Source: Trueperaceae bacterium (GTDB lineage Bacteria; Deinococcota; Deinococci; Deinococcales; Trueperaceae). From it: a stretch of DNA of 12,922 nucleotides. Below, piece after piece: positions 1 to 6,034 of this stretch (positions within the stretch are counted from its first letter, which is position 1; the number at the start of each line of letters is the position of its first letter). The notes beneath the pieces are model-generated. The model was not told the origin of the DNA. It saw only the letters and a list, made by a program, of their open reading frames with translations, and did not search any database. The stretch is from contig SKSV01000084.1 of assembly GCA_007122815.1 (NCBI GenBank), positions 1 through 12,922 on the forward strand. The letters run 5' to 3'. Made by a program: the position numbers and the translations under genes.

Positions 1-298
1 CGCCCCACATCGGCGTCTCGTAGGCGCCGACGGTGACGATGTCGAAGGAGGCGGCACCGGTGGCGGCGTCGGTGGTGACGCGCGAGCGCAGCGTGCCTTC
101 GTCGAGGACGAGCCAGTTCAGGCGTACGTCGGGGTTCTCTGCCTCGAACAAGGAGGAGAGTTCCTGCATGACGACCATGTCGGGGTTGTTCACGGTGGCG
201 ATGGTGACGGTGGTCTGCGCCGCCGCCAGGCCGAGCGTGAGGAGCGCGGCCAGCAAGATGGCGAGCTGGCGTGAGAACGAGCTTCGGATGTCGAGCAT
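1..298 (-). CDS. ABC transporter solute-binding protein, sugar type (3' end beyond window)
   Basis: Only the first 99 codons are present; the rest lies beyond the window edge. The ATG at 298 follows a good Shine-Dalgarno sequence (GGAGGA) at a normal distance. Residues 1-27 form a signal peptide: charged start, a leucine/alanine core, then an Ala-Ala-Gln cleavage region. The mature part begins with a strand (TTVTIATVNNPDMVVMQEL), then a helix with SLFEAENPDV and a stretch reading AASFDIVTVG. This is the N-terminal lobe pattern of family 1 extracellular solute-binding proteins for sugars or polyols. Such a protein binds its ligand outside the inner membrane and delivers it to an ABC permease, whose genes would be expected further left. 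The divergent lacI-type gene is the likely regulator. The ligand cannot be told from this fragment. Confidence 0.82.
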   Translation of the reverse strand, partial: MLDIRSSFSRQLAILLAALLTLGLAAAQTTVTIATVNNPDMVVMQELSSLFEAENPDVRLNWLVLDEGTLRSRVTTDAATGAASFDIVTVGAYETPMWG

Positions 299-488
299 GC
301 TTCCTCCAGGATGGGGTCGCGCGAACGGCGTGCGGCCAAGTTGTGGACAACCCTGATAATCGCAAAGGACGAGGTGGCCACGTGGTCATCAGGGCCCCCA
401 GGCGGCCTTTCCTTCGGCGATCACCTCCCTCTGGTCGCGGCCGGCGCAAGCATCGAGCTACTCGAGTGGTGTGGCACCGACGCCCCTT

Positions 489-504
489 ATGGTCTCGTGA
501 CCAT
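489..504. promoter_or_regulatory. Candidate LacI-family operator O1
   Basis: A 16-bp palindrome, ATGGTCTCGTGACCAT, is symmetric at all but one base pair and has a central CG step. LacI/PurR proteins bind such sites, with the hinge-helix leucine entering the central CpG. The site lies just downstream of the proposed minus-strand -10 region, where binding would block transcription of the transporter gene. A near-copy covers the lacI start. Confidence 0.55.
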
Positions 505-505
505 C

Positions 506-535
506 AACCTAGTACGGGACAGTTTGCCCTGTCAA
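506..535 (-). promoter_or_regulatory. Possible promoter of the solute-binding protein gene
   Basis: On the minus strand a perfect TTGACA (535-530) is followed by weak -10 candidates: TACTAG (514-509, 15-bp spacer), CTAGGT (512-507, 17 bp) or TAGGTT (511-506, 18 bp). The -10 choice is uncertain. A start near 500 would leave a leader of about 200 nt before the ATG at 298. An inverted repeat GACAG/CTGTC (518-522 and 529-533) lies inside the spacer. Confidence 0.4.
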
Positions 536-549
536 GACCCCACATTGGA

Positions 550-555
550 TATCCT
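550..555 (+). promoter_or_regulatory. -10 box of a leaderless lacI-type gene
   Basis: TATCCT fits TANNNT and ends six bases before the GTG at 562, so transcription would begin at or beside the start codon. No Shine-Dalgarno sequence precedes the GTG and no convincing -35 is visible. Confidence 0.5.
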
Positions 556-569
556 GGTCTCGTGGCCAC
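554..569. promoter_or_regulatory. Candidate LacI-family operator O2 over the lacI start
   Basis: TGGTCTCGTGGCCA at 555-568 matches the 489-504 site in 13 of 14 core bases. Centre-to-centre distance is 65 bp, about six helical turns. It covers the GTG start codon and the predicted transcription start of the regulator gene, as expected for autorepression or looping. Its right arm has one mismatch to perfect symmetry, and part of its conservation could come from coding the first residues. Confidence 0.45.
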
Positions 570-1572
570 GATTCACGATGTTGCACGCCTTGCCGGTGTG
601 TCCACGACGACGGCGAAGCGAGCCATTCGCGCACCGTCGAAGCTCGCACCTGACACGCTTCGGCGGGTCCGTGAGGCGATCGAGGCGCTGGAGTACGAAC
701 CCGACCAAGTCGCCTCGGCGCTCCGGAGCGGCCAGTCCACCACCATCGGTCTGGTGATCGGTAGCATCGTCGAGCCGTTCTTCGCGGAGCTGACCCGCAC
801 AATCGTCCACGACGCGCGCGATCGCGGCTTCAGCGTGATCATCGCCGACAACGAGTACCGCGACGACGTCGAGGCCGCCCACTTGCGCACCTTCTACGGC
901 AACCGCGTGGCTGGCGTTATCCTGCGCAGCGCCTTCGGCAACGGCAACCTCGACTACGTGCTTCGCATGCAGCGCGGAGGGGTCGCGGTGGTAGAGGTCG
1001 ATTACTTCGTGCCCGGCAGCCCCTTGTCGCACGTGATGCTCGACAACTCCGGGGCCGTGCATGAGGGCGTGGACCATCTCGTCGCGCACGGCCACCGCCG
1101 CATCGCTGCGCTGTCGAGCTACCACCCCGTGCTCAACCCGGACGAGCGCGTGCAGGCGTTCCCCGAGGCGATGGCGCGGTACGGGCTGACGCTGCCGGAC
1201 GAGTACCAGCGCCCTGCGCGGCCTACGGAGTGGGAGGCCCACGCGAACACGCTCGCGGTGATGCAGCTAGACTCGCCGCCTAGCGCGCTGTTCGCGACGA
1301 CGGGGTCCATGGCTCGCGGCGCCTACCGTGCCTTGCGGGAGCTCGGCTTGCGCGTCCCGCACGACGTAAGCCTACTGGCGTTCGACGACTATCCCTGGAT
1401 GGAGGTAGTTACGCCAGGCGTCGACACCTTCGCCCAGCCGGTGGCCGAGATCGGCCACGCGGCCGTGCGGCTCTTGTTCGAGCGAGTACGTGCTGGCGCC
1501 GAGGCCCCGGTCGAGCGCCTGCGCTTTCCGGCGCGCCTGATCAAGCGGGGCAGCGTGGGGCCACCCCCGTGA
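562..1572 (+). CDS. LacI-family transcriptional regulator
   Basis: A 336-residue one-component regulator, normal length for the LacI/PurR family. Residues 2-22 (ATIHDVARLAGVSTTTAKRA) form the helix-turn-helix. Its recognition helix reads TTAKR rather than the common TVSR, so its operator probably differs from textbook sites. The hinge helix with VASALRSG lies near residues 48-56, and the sugar-binding periplasmic-type domain starts at TIGLVIGSIVEPFF. The C-terminal half carries VSLLAFDDYPWMEVVTPGVDTFAQP, typical of the effector-binding core. The GTG at 562 was chosen because the family begins almost exactly there. The open frame continues upstream without family similarity, and a leaderless -10 fits this start. 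It probably controls the divergent ABC transporter genes in response to a sugar. The effector is unknown. Confidence 0.9.
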   Translation: MATIHDVARLAGVSTTTAKRAIRAPSKLAPDTLRRVREAIEALEYEPDQVASALRSGQSTTIGLVIGSIVEPFFAELTRTIVHDARDRGFSVIIADNEYRDDVEAAHLRTFYGNRVAGVILRSAFGNGNLDYVLRMQRGGVAVVEVDYFVPGSPLSHVMLDNSGAVHEGVDHLVAHGHRRIAALSSYHPVLNPDERVQAFPEAMARYGLTLPDEYQRPARPTEWEAHANTLAVMQLDSPPSALFATTGSMARGAYRALRELGLRVPHDVSLLAFDDYPWMEVVTPGVDTFAQPVAEIGHAAVRLLFERVRAGAEAPVERLRFPARLIKRGSVGPPP

Positions 1573-2447
1573 AGACTCGAAGTCACGTCGTTCAGATCCA
1601 TCCGCTGGTGACAATGGACGCGCTGCAGGCGTGCGAGCAGCTGCAGCTCGAGGTCTGGGGTTACGGCGAGCGTGAGGTGGTGCCAGCCGCCCAGATGCGC
1701 GCAGCGCTCCATGCCGGCGCGCTGGTGGCGGGAGCGTTCGTGGGCCGCGAGCAGATCGGCTTCCTGTACGGCTTCCCCGCGCTGCCTCACGAGCCGGGGC
1801 TGGAGGGTCCCGGCATGCACTCACACATGATGGCCGTGGTTAGCGAAGCACGTGGCATGGGGGCAGGCCGTCGGCTCAAGTGGTTCCAGAGGCGCTGGTG
1901 CCAAGACCGTGGCCTGCGCTGGGTGGCGTGGACGTTCGACCCGCTGCAAGCCGGCAACGCGCGCTTGAACCTCGAGTACCTGGGCGCTGTGGTGCACGAG
2001 TACCAGGTCGACTTCTACGGTGTGCTCGGGGGCCAGCTCTCCGGGTCGCTGCCGACGGATCGCCTGGTCGCGCTCTGGCACCTGGATCACACCTACGTTC
2101 GTCAGCGAGCCGCTCTCGATCCGGCCGCCCGCTTCGGAGACGACCGCGACGAGGACCCAGCGTTCGTGGAGGCACTGGACGACGAGTTGGCCGGTGGCTC
2201 GTCGTCCTGGGCGCTCGAAGCGACGCCCGACGGGTCGCCGGCTGAGCCGTCTCTGGGCTTGGACTCCTCGGTGGTGTGGGTGGCGGCACCCGACGACGTG
2301 TCGCGCTTGCGCCGAGAGGCGCCATCGGCGGCGCTGGCCTGGCGGGAGGCGTTCAAGGTGGTCCTGCCCGATTACCTCGGGCGCGGTTACGAGGTGCGAG
2401 GCTTCAAGGGTGGCGCCTACGGGTTGACCGTAGGCCGTCTCGGGTAG
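1569..2447 (+). CDS. GNAT-superfamily N-acetyltransferase, COG3375-like
   Basis: A 292-residue protein whose GTG start overlaps the lacI-type stop (GTGA), implying co-transcription and translational coupling. The first ~150 residues have a GNAT fold pattern: LEVWGYGER near residue 30, strands with LVAGAFVGREQIGFLYGFPAL, then MHSHMMAV followed by the acetyl-CoA-binding motif ARGMGAGRRL at about residues 94-103. After this comes RWVAWTFDPLQAGNARLNLEYLGA, characteristic of the large predicted acetyltransferases of COG3375. The C-terminal ~130 residues, after LWHLDHTYV, carry the family's second half, with a Ser/Asp-rich variable stretch. Substrate is unknown. The link to the LacI-type gene suggests it acts on, or is induced by, the same compound, but this is inference. 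Confidence 0.8.
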   Translation: MKTRSHVVQIHPLVTMDALQACEQLQLEVWGYGEREVVPAAQMRAALHAGALVAGAFVGREQIGFLYGFPALPHEPGLEGPGMHSHMMAVVSEARGMGAGRRLKWFQRRWCQDRGLRWVAWTFDPLQAGNARLNLEYLGAVVHEYQVDFYGVLGGQLSGSLPTDRLVALWHLDHTYVRQRAALDPAARFGDDRDEDPAFVEALDDELAGGSSSWALEATPDGSPAEPSLGLDSSVVWVAAPDDVSRLRREAPSAALAWREAFKVVLPDYLGRGYEVRGFKGGAYGLTVGRLG

Positions 2448-2484
2448 GCTACCGACCACCCGGACAACAACTAGAAAGTCAGAC

Positions 2485-2513
2485 TTGACAAAATGGCAAT
2501 CTCGACCTACCAT
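2485..2513 (+). promoter_or_regulatory. Consensus sigma-70-type promoter of the hairpin/DUF2089 operon
   Basis: A perfect TTGACA (2485-2490), a 17-bp spacer and TACCAT (2508-2513) lie in a locally AT-richer patch. Transcription would start near 2519-2521, leaving a short leader before the ATG at 2533. A second TTGACA at 2516-2521 sits at the start site. This is the best -35/-10 pair in the window. Confidence 0.75.
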
Positions 2514-2532
2514 GATTGACAAGGAGGGCGAG

Positions 2533-2652
2533 ATGCCGTACCGCCAAGCATGGGAGACCGGCCAACAGCGCGCGCACGAGATGCTGCGGCAAGCCGAGCA
2601 CGCCAGGATGATCCGCCGACGGCGCTTGAGCCTGGCGCCCGGGACCCTTTAG
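2533..2652 (+). CDS. 39-residue charged microprotein, first gene of the operon
   Basis: I do not recognise this protein. The ATG at 2533 follows AAGGAGGG at good spacing, directly after a consensus promoter, and the stop (TAG, 2650-2652) falls within the next gene's ribosome site region. The product begins MPYRQAWETGQQRAHEML and continues as a probable single amphipathic helix rich in Gln, Glu, His and Arg, with a basic MIRRRRL patch near residues 26-32. It has no membrane segment, signal peptide or cysteine. Coding status rests on promoter, ribosome site and spacing rather than homology. It could be a small binding partner of the downstream proteins or a leader peptide affecting their translation. 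Confidence 0.6.
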   Translation: MPYRQAWETGQQRAHEMLRQAEHARMIRRRRLSLAPGTL

Positions 2653-2660
2653 GAGGGACG

Positions 2661-3569
2661 ATGACCAGCGAACACGACACCAACGATCCCCTCGCGCGCG
2701 ACGTCGAGCGCATCCTCGCGCTGCGCGACAGCGGCCGCCTGAGCGCCGCTGAGGCGGACAAACTCATCGCGGTGCTGCGCGGCGAGGCTCCGAACGATGT
2801 GGAGCCCGTGACCGAGATGAGCGACGCTCCCGACGCCGAGGCCGCGACGCCGGGCGCGCAGAGTGAACCCAGCGTGCCGCCGGCGCCTGCAGCCCCCCCG
2901 CCATCGGCGTCCGGTCAGGAGCGTCCCGGCCCCGCTGCCCGACCCGACGCCGTCGGCGTCCGCTGGCTCACCCTCGCGGTGGCCGCGGCCGACCTGCGAG
3001 TCACACCGGGAGAGGCGGGGAGCGAACCGCGTCTGCGCGAGGAGGTCGAAGGGGCCACGCTGGAGGCCACCAGCGACGGTTGGCGCCTCGAGTACCGCGT
3101 CGACCGCGGCAGCTGGTGGGGGATCGGCAGCAGCCCGGCGCGCCTCGACGTGGAAGTGCCCAGCGACGCCGGCGTGGTGCTGGACGTCAAGGCCGGAGAC
3201 GTCGAACTCGAAGGCGTCCGCTACGTCCGCGGCCGCATGCTCGCAGGAGACCTCCTCATCGACGGTGCCGAGGAGGTCGACGTGGACAAGAAGGCAGGCG
3301 ACTTCACCGCCAGGATCCGACCGACCTCCGGCCGTCACCGCCTGGTGGCCAAGGCTGGAGACCTGGATGTCACGTTGCTGCGTGGCGCCGACGTGAGCGT
3401 GAGCGCGAACGTCAAGGTCGGTGACCTCGACACTTCGGGTGCAGGCCTAGAGGGCGAGCGCAGCTCGCGCGGGGTCGGCCAGCGTTACAGCGGGCGCTTG
3501 GGTAGCGGAAGTGCCGAGCTGGAGTTGAGCCTCACCGCCGGCAGCCTGAGGCTGAGGTCGGAGGCGTGA
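2661..3569 (+). CDS. YvlB/LiaX-like protein: N-terminal SHOCT-like hairpin plus DUF4097-type beta domain
   Basis: A 302-residue protein. The ATG at 2661 follows AGGAGGG 8 bp after the microprotein stop. Residues 12-42 (DVERILALRDSGRLSAAEAD, continuing KLIAVLRGE) form a helical hairpin of the type seen at the N-terminus of YvlB/LiaX and the C-terminus of DUF2089 proteins. Residues ~43-95 are an acidic then Pro/Ala-rich linker. The rest is a repetitive all-beta region with recurring KAGDVELEG, LAGDLLIDG, KKAGDFTA, KAGDLDVTL and KVGDLDTSG, the rung pattern of DUF4097 putative adhesin domains. No signal peptide or membrane helix is visible, so it is probably cytoplasmic or exported unconventionally. 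In Firmicutes, relatives act in cell-envelope stress sensing; a similar role here is inference. Confidence 0.75.
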   Translation: MTSEHDTNDPLARDVERILALRDSGRLSAAEADKLIAVLRGEAPNDVEPVTEMSDAPDAEAATPGAQSEPSVPPAPAAPPPSASGQERPGPAARPDAVGVRWLTLAVAAADLRVTPGEAGSEPRLREEVEGATLEATSDGWRLEYRVDRGSWWGIGSSPARLDVEVPSDAGVVLDVKAGDVELEGVRYVRGRMLAGDLLIDGAEEVDVDKKAGDFTARIRPTSGRHRLVAKAGDLDVTLLRGADVSVSANVKVGDLDTSGAGLEGERSSRGVGQRYSGRLGSGSAELELSLTAGSLRLRSEA

Positions 3570-3570
3570 C

Positions 3571-3990
3571 ATGGCAGATAGCGACAGCCGCAGACGCATA
3601 CTCGACATGCTCGCCGCCGGTACCATCTCCGCCGAGGACGCTGCCAAGCTCCTCGCCGCGGTAGGCGGGGAGGCCAAACCGGGAACGGCGGCGCCGCCGC
3701 CTAGACAGCGCCCGGCCGCGCGAGCCTTCAGGGTCTCCATAGACGCCCTCGATGGTGAGGGTGGCAAGGAGCGTGCCCGAGTGCGAGTGAACGTGCCCTT
3801 GGGCCTCGCGCGCTTCGCGAGCCGCTTCCTCCCACCCGAAGCCCGGCGCGAGCTCGAGGCCCAAGGGATCGACCTGAACGAGCTCCTCGAGGGCCTCGGC
3901 GAGGAGGCTCCCGACGGCCCACTCGTCGACATCGACGTGGACGACGACTCCGGCCGCAAGAAGGCCAGGATCCTGGTCGAGGTGGTTTGA
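3571..3990 (+). CDS. SHOCT-like hairpin protein, 139 residues
   Basis: The ATG at 3571 starts 1 bp after the preceding stop, with GGAGG at 3560-3564. Residues 8-34 (RRILDMLAAGTISAEDAAKL, then LAAVGGE) are a second copy of the operon's helical hairpin. After a Pro/Ala linker, residues ~50-85 read FRVSIDALDGEGGKERARVR then VNVPLGLARFASRFLPPEA, followed by LEAQGIDLNELLEGLGEE and a C-terminal acidic beta segment, PLVDIDVDDDSGRKKARILV. This hairpin, VxVPLGL segment and acidic C-terminus is a recurring architecture in proteins found near DUF2089/YvlB genes. No membrane helix is predicted. Function is unknown; the hairpin suggests pairing with its neighbours. Confidence 0.75.
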   Translation: MADSDSRRRILDMLAAGTISAEDAAKLLAAVGGEAKPGTAAPPPRQRPAARAFRVSIDALDGEGGKERARVRVNVPLGLARFASRFLPPEARRELEAQGIDLNELLEGLGEEAPDGPLVDIDVDDDSGRKKARILVEVV

Positions 3991-4394
3991 TGCGTCTTCC
4001 CCGCTGGGACGACCCAGGCTACTGGGAGCGGTACTGGGACGACCTCAAGCCACGCTTCGTCCTGGTGCGCATCGAAGCTGGCCGAGTGCGCCTGCGCTGG
4101 GGCGTACCGCTCTGGCCCTTCGAAGAGACCTTGCGCTTCGGTCTGCTCCTGCTCCCCTGGTTGGCGTGGGTTTGGCAGTGGGCGCCGCGCGCCTGGCGTG
4201 AAGAGCTGGCGCGACCCGAGCGCCGCGCTCGGTTCGTGCTCGAGCCCCCGGTGAGGCCGCCCTGGACAGCGCTCGAGGCGCTGTTGGACGGCCACGGCGA
4301 AGGCCTGCTCAGGCTCCCGTCGGGCGAGCCGTTCGTGCAGATCGAAGCCAGCGACCGTGAAGAAGGCGTAAGGATCGAGATCAAGCAGGTCTAG
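3990..4394 (+). CDS. Tryptophan-rich operon protein, apparent hairpin-less paralogue of the preceding gene
   Basis: A 134-residue protein whose ATG overlaps the upstream stop by one base (TGATG). A TTG at 3987 is an alternative start adding one residue. It holds about eleven tryptophans, with WDDPGYWERYWDD at the N-terminus. FVLVRIEAGRVRLRWGVPLW then LRFGLLLLPWLAWVWQW (roughly residues 48-64) resembles the RVRVNVPLGLARFASRFL segment of the preceding protein, and the C-terminus (LLDGHGE ... PFVQIEASDREEGVRIEIKQV split here) resembles LLEGLGE...PLVDIDVDDDSG. The SHOCT-like hairpin is absent. The hydrophobic stretch could be one membrane helix or an amphipathic helix lying on a membrane. I do not recognise a named family. 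The paralogy is read by eye. Confidence 0.65.
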   Translation: MRLPRWDDPGYWERYWDDLKPRFVLVRIEAGRVRLRWGVPLWPFEETLRFGLLLLPWLAWVWQWAPRAWREELARPERRARFVLEPPVRPPWTALEALLDGHGEGLLRLPSGEPFVQIEASDREEGVRIEIKQV

Positions 4395-4419
4395 AGCCTG
4401 CGCGCGAGGAGACGTGACC

Positions 4420-4797
4420 ATGCCAGCCCTTCCTATGCCAACAGCCTGCCCCGTAACCGGCGAGCCGCTCGAGGTCATGCGCCTGCAAGCGCCTGGCAGT
4501 GGAGTCGCCATCGAGGGACGCTTCCGACCCAACGAGTTCGCGCTGCTGCCCTCTGAGCACGTCGAGTTCTTGCGGCTGTTCGTCAAGGTCCGCGGGAACC
4601 TCAAGGAGGTCGAGCGCGCCATGGGTGTCAGCTACCCCACCGTGCGCTTGCGCTTCGAGAACCTGCTGCGAGCACTCGGCTACGAGAGCGCCGAGGATCC
4701 CGAGGAACTGCGCGACGAGGTGCTGTCGCTGCTCGAGCGCGGTGAGATCGACCCGGTCGAGGCGACCAAGCGTTTGGAGGGCTTCAGGCGCCGTTGA
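4420..4797 (+). CDS. DUF2089-family transcriptional regulator lacking the zinc-ribbon cysteines
   Basis: A 125-residue protein. ATG 4420 is preferred to GTG 4414 because GAGGAGA (4406-4412) is correctly spaced only for the ATG. The N-terminus reads ACPVTGEPLEVMRLQAPGSG, where family members usually carry CPxCG and a second CxxC pair. Here only Cys10 remains, so zinc binding is unlikely. Residues ~33-90 contain EGRFRPNEFALLPSEHVEFL and VKVRGNLKEVERAMGVSYPT then VRLRFENLLRALGY, the DUF2089 helix-turn-helix. The C-terminus (DEVLSLLERGEIDPVEATKR) is the same helical hairpin found at the N-termini of the two proteins at 2661 and 3571. It is last in the operon and is the probable regulator of it, perhaps controlled by hairpin-hairpin contacts. 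Confidence 0.85.
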   Translation: MPALPMPTACPVTGEPLEVMRLQAPGSGVAIEGRFRPNEFALLPSEHVEFLRLFVKVRGNLKEVERAMGVSYPTVRLRFENLLRALGYESAEDPEELRDEVLSLLERGEIDPVEATKRLEGFRRR

Positions 4798-4817
4798 GGC
4801 AGCGGAGCACCTGAGCT

Positions 4818-4838
4818 CCTGCGCGCTGCTCGCGCAGG
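4818..4838 (+). terminator. Possible terminator after the DUF2089 gene
   Basis: A perfect 8-bp GC-rich stem (CCTGCGCG / CGCGCAGG) with a 5-nt loop lies 20 bp after the DUF2089 stop. No T-tract follows, so it may be weak or act only in pausing. It separates the operon from the dnaJ-type gene, which has its own -10 box. Confidence 0.35.
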
Positions 4839-4878
4839 TCCGTTGAGCGCACGTCACGCCTAGGGCCGCGTTGACCCT

Positions 4879-4884
4879 TATACT
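4879..4884 (+). promoter_or_regulatory. -10 box of a leaderless dnaJ-type gene
   Basis: TATACT lies seven bases before the GTG at 4892, placing the transcription start at the start codon. No -35 of recognisable quality is seen at 16-18 bp upstream, and there is no Shine-Dalgarno sequence. Confidence 0.55.
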
Positions 4885-4891
4885 GTCGCCC

Positions 4892-6034
4892 GTGCCGGAC
4901 CACTACGAAACACTCGGCGTACCCCGCGACGCGGACGCTCAGACGATCAAGAGCGCGTACCGCAAGCTGGCCTTGCGCTACCATCCCGACCGCAACAACG
5001 GTGACGACGCGGCGGAAGAGCGCTTCAAGGCCATCAACGAGGCTTACGCCGTGCTCTCGGATCCAGAGAAGCGCGCCCGCTTCGATCGCTACGGTGACGC
5101 AGACGCCCAGGCGCACTTCACTGGCGACATCTTCGACGTCTTCGCTTCGGTGTTCGGCGCGGGCATGGCCGGCGGTGGCCGGGCGCGTCAGCGGGGCATG
5201 TCGGGTGAAGACCTCGAGGTCAACCTCGGTGTGACCCTGGAGCAGGCGCGGGAAGGCGCGACCCTCCAGGTCGAGGTCGAGCGCTTCGAGATGTGCGAGC
5301 ACTGCCGCGGTGAGCGCAGCGAGCCGGGCGGTCAGGGCAAGCGGCGCTGCGACACCTGCGCTGGCGTCGGTCAAGTGCGTGCACAGGCGCAATCGTTCTT
5401 CGGTACCGTCATGACCACCCAGACCTGCCCGAGCTGCCGCGGGGTGGGTGAAGTGATAGTCACCCCCTGCAGCGTCTGCCGCGGTGCCGGCAGGCGGCCC
5501 GCGAGCGCCACCGTCGACGTGCCCGTCCCGAAGGGCATCGACGGCGGGTACCGGCTGCGTATCCCGCGCGAGGGCAACGCTGGTGTTGACGGCGGCTCCG
5601 CCGGGGACCTCTACGTCTACGTGGAGATGCTGCCGCACGAAGACTTGGAGCGCGATGGTGACGACCTGCGCTGCGAGTTGCGTATCGGCTTCGCGCAAGC
5701 CGCGCTCGGGAGCTGCTTCGAGGTCCCGACCTTGGACGGCCCCGAGCTCGTGGAGATAGTGCCGGGAACGCAGAGCGGCACCGAGGTGCGCTTGCGCGGC
5801 CTGGGCATGCCGCGACTCAGGCAGGTCGGCACCGGTGATCAGATCGTCACGGTCGTCGTCGAGACCCCACGGCGCCTCCCCAAGCGAGCCAGGACCCTGC
5901 TCGAGGAGTACGCCCAAGAGGTCGGCGAGCCGATCGAAGAGCGCGAGACGCTCACCGAGCGCATCAAGGGCTTCTTCGCCGGGCGCAGACGCGGCAGGGA
6001 GTCGGAACCTGAGAGTCAGGACGACGCTGCCTGA
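4892..6034 (+). CDS. dnaJ: DnaJ-type Hsp70 co-chaperone with zinc domain
   Basis: A 380-residue type I J-protein, the usual length. The J domain occupies residues 3-68 (DHYETLGVPRDADAQTIKSA, with HPD at 31-33) and stimulates the DnaK ATPase. A short Gly/Phe-type linker (DIFDVFASVFGAGMAGGG) follows. The zinc domain has four cysteine pairs: CEHC (135-138), CDTC (153-156), CPSC (179-182) and CSVC (193-196). The first repeat departs from CxxCxGxG after CEHCRG. C-terminal substrate-binding beta domains follow, then a basic tail (KGFFAGRRRGRESEPES). GTG 4892 was chosen because it gives the canonical short lead-in PDHYETLG and sits at the end of a leaderless promoter; TTG 4871 would add seven residues overlapping that promoter. 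No dnaK or grpE is adjacent. Its end overlaps miaA on the opposite strand. Confidence 0.92.
   Translation: MPDHYETLGVPRDADAQTIKSAYRKLALRYHPDRNNGDDAAEERFKAINEAYAVLSDPEKRARFDRYGDADAQAHFTGDIFDVFASVFGAGMAGGGRARQRGMSGEDLEVNLGVTLEQAREGATLQVEVERFEMCEHCRGERSEPGGQGKRRCDTCAGVGQVRAQAQSFFGTVMTTQTCPSCRGVGEVIVTPCSVCRGAGRRPASATVDVPVPKGIDGGYRLRIPREGNAGVDGGSAGDLYVYVEMLPHEDLERDGDDLRCELRIGFAQAALGSCFEVPTLDGPELVEIVPGTQSGTEVRLRGLGMPRLRQVGTGDQIVTVVVETPRRLPKRARTLLEEYAQEVGEPIEERETLTERIKGFFAGRRRGRESEPESQDDAA

Noticed and set aside
340..351. DnaA-box-like TTGTCCACA inside the inverted repeat GTTGTGGACAAC
   Set aside because: A single site with one mismatch to TTATCCACA, with no cluster, AT-rich region or dnaA/dnaN gene nearby, does not support an origin.
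271..561. A longer N-terminus for the LacI-type regulator
   Set aside because: The extra 97 residues are unlike the family, which starts at the helix-turn-helix, and would cover the promoter and operator region.
2430..2456. Hairpin after the acetyltransferase gene (TCGGGTAG/CTACCGA)
   Set aside because: The stem has a bulge, almost no loop and no T-tract, so I do not call a terminator.
3447..4622. A 391-codon minus-strand open frame opposite the hairpin/DUF2089 operon
   Set aside because: The Ser/Arg/Pro-rich product lacks family features, and the plus-strand genes are supported by ribosome sites, tight spacing and shared domains.
4871..4891. TTG start for the dnaJ-type gene, and TTGACC as a -35
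   Set aside because: The added seven residues are not family-like and overlap TATACT; TTGACC is only two bases from that -10, too close for a -35.
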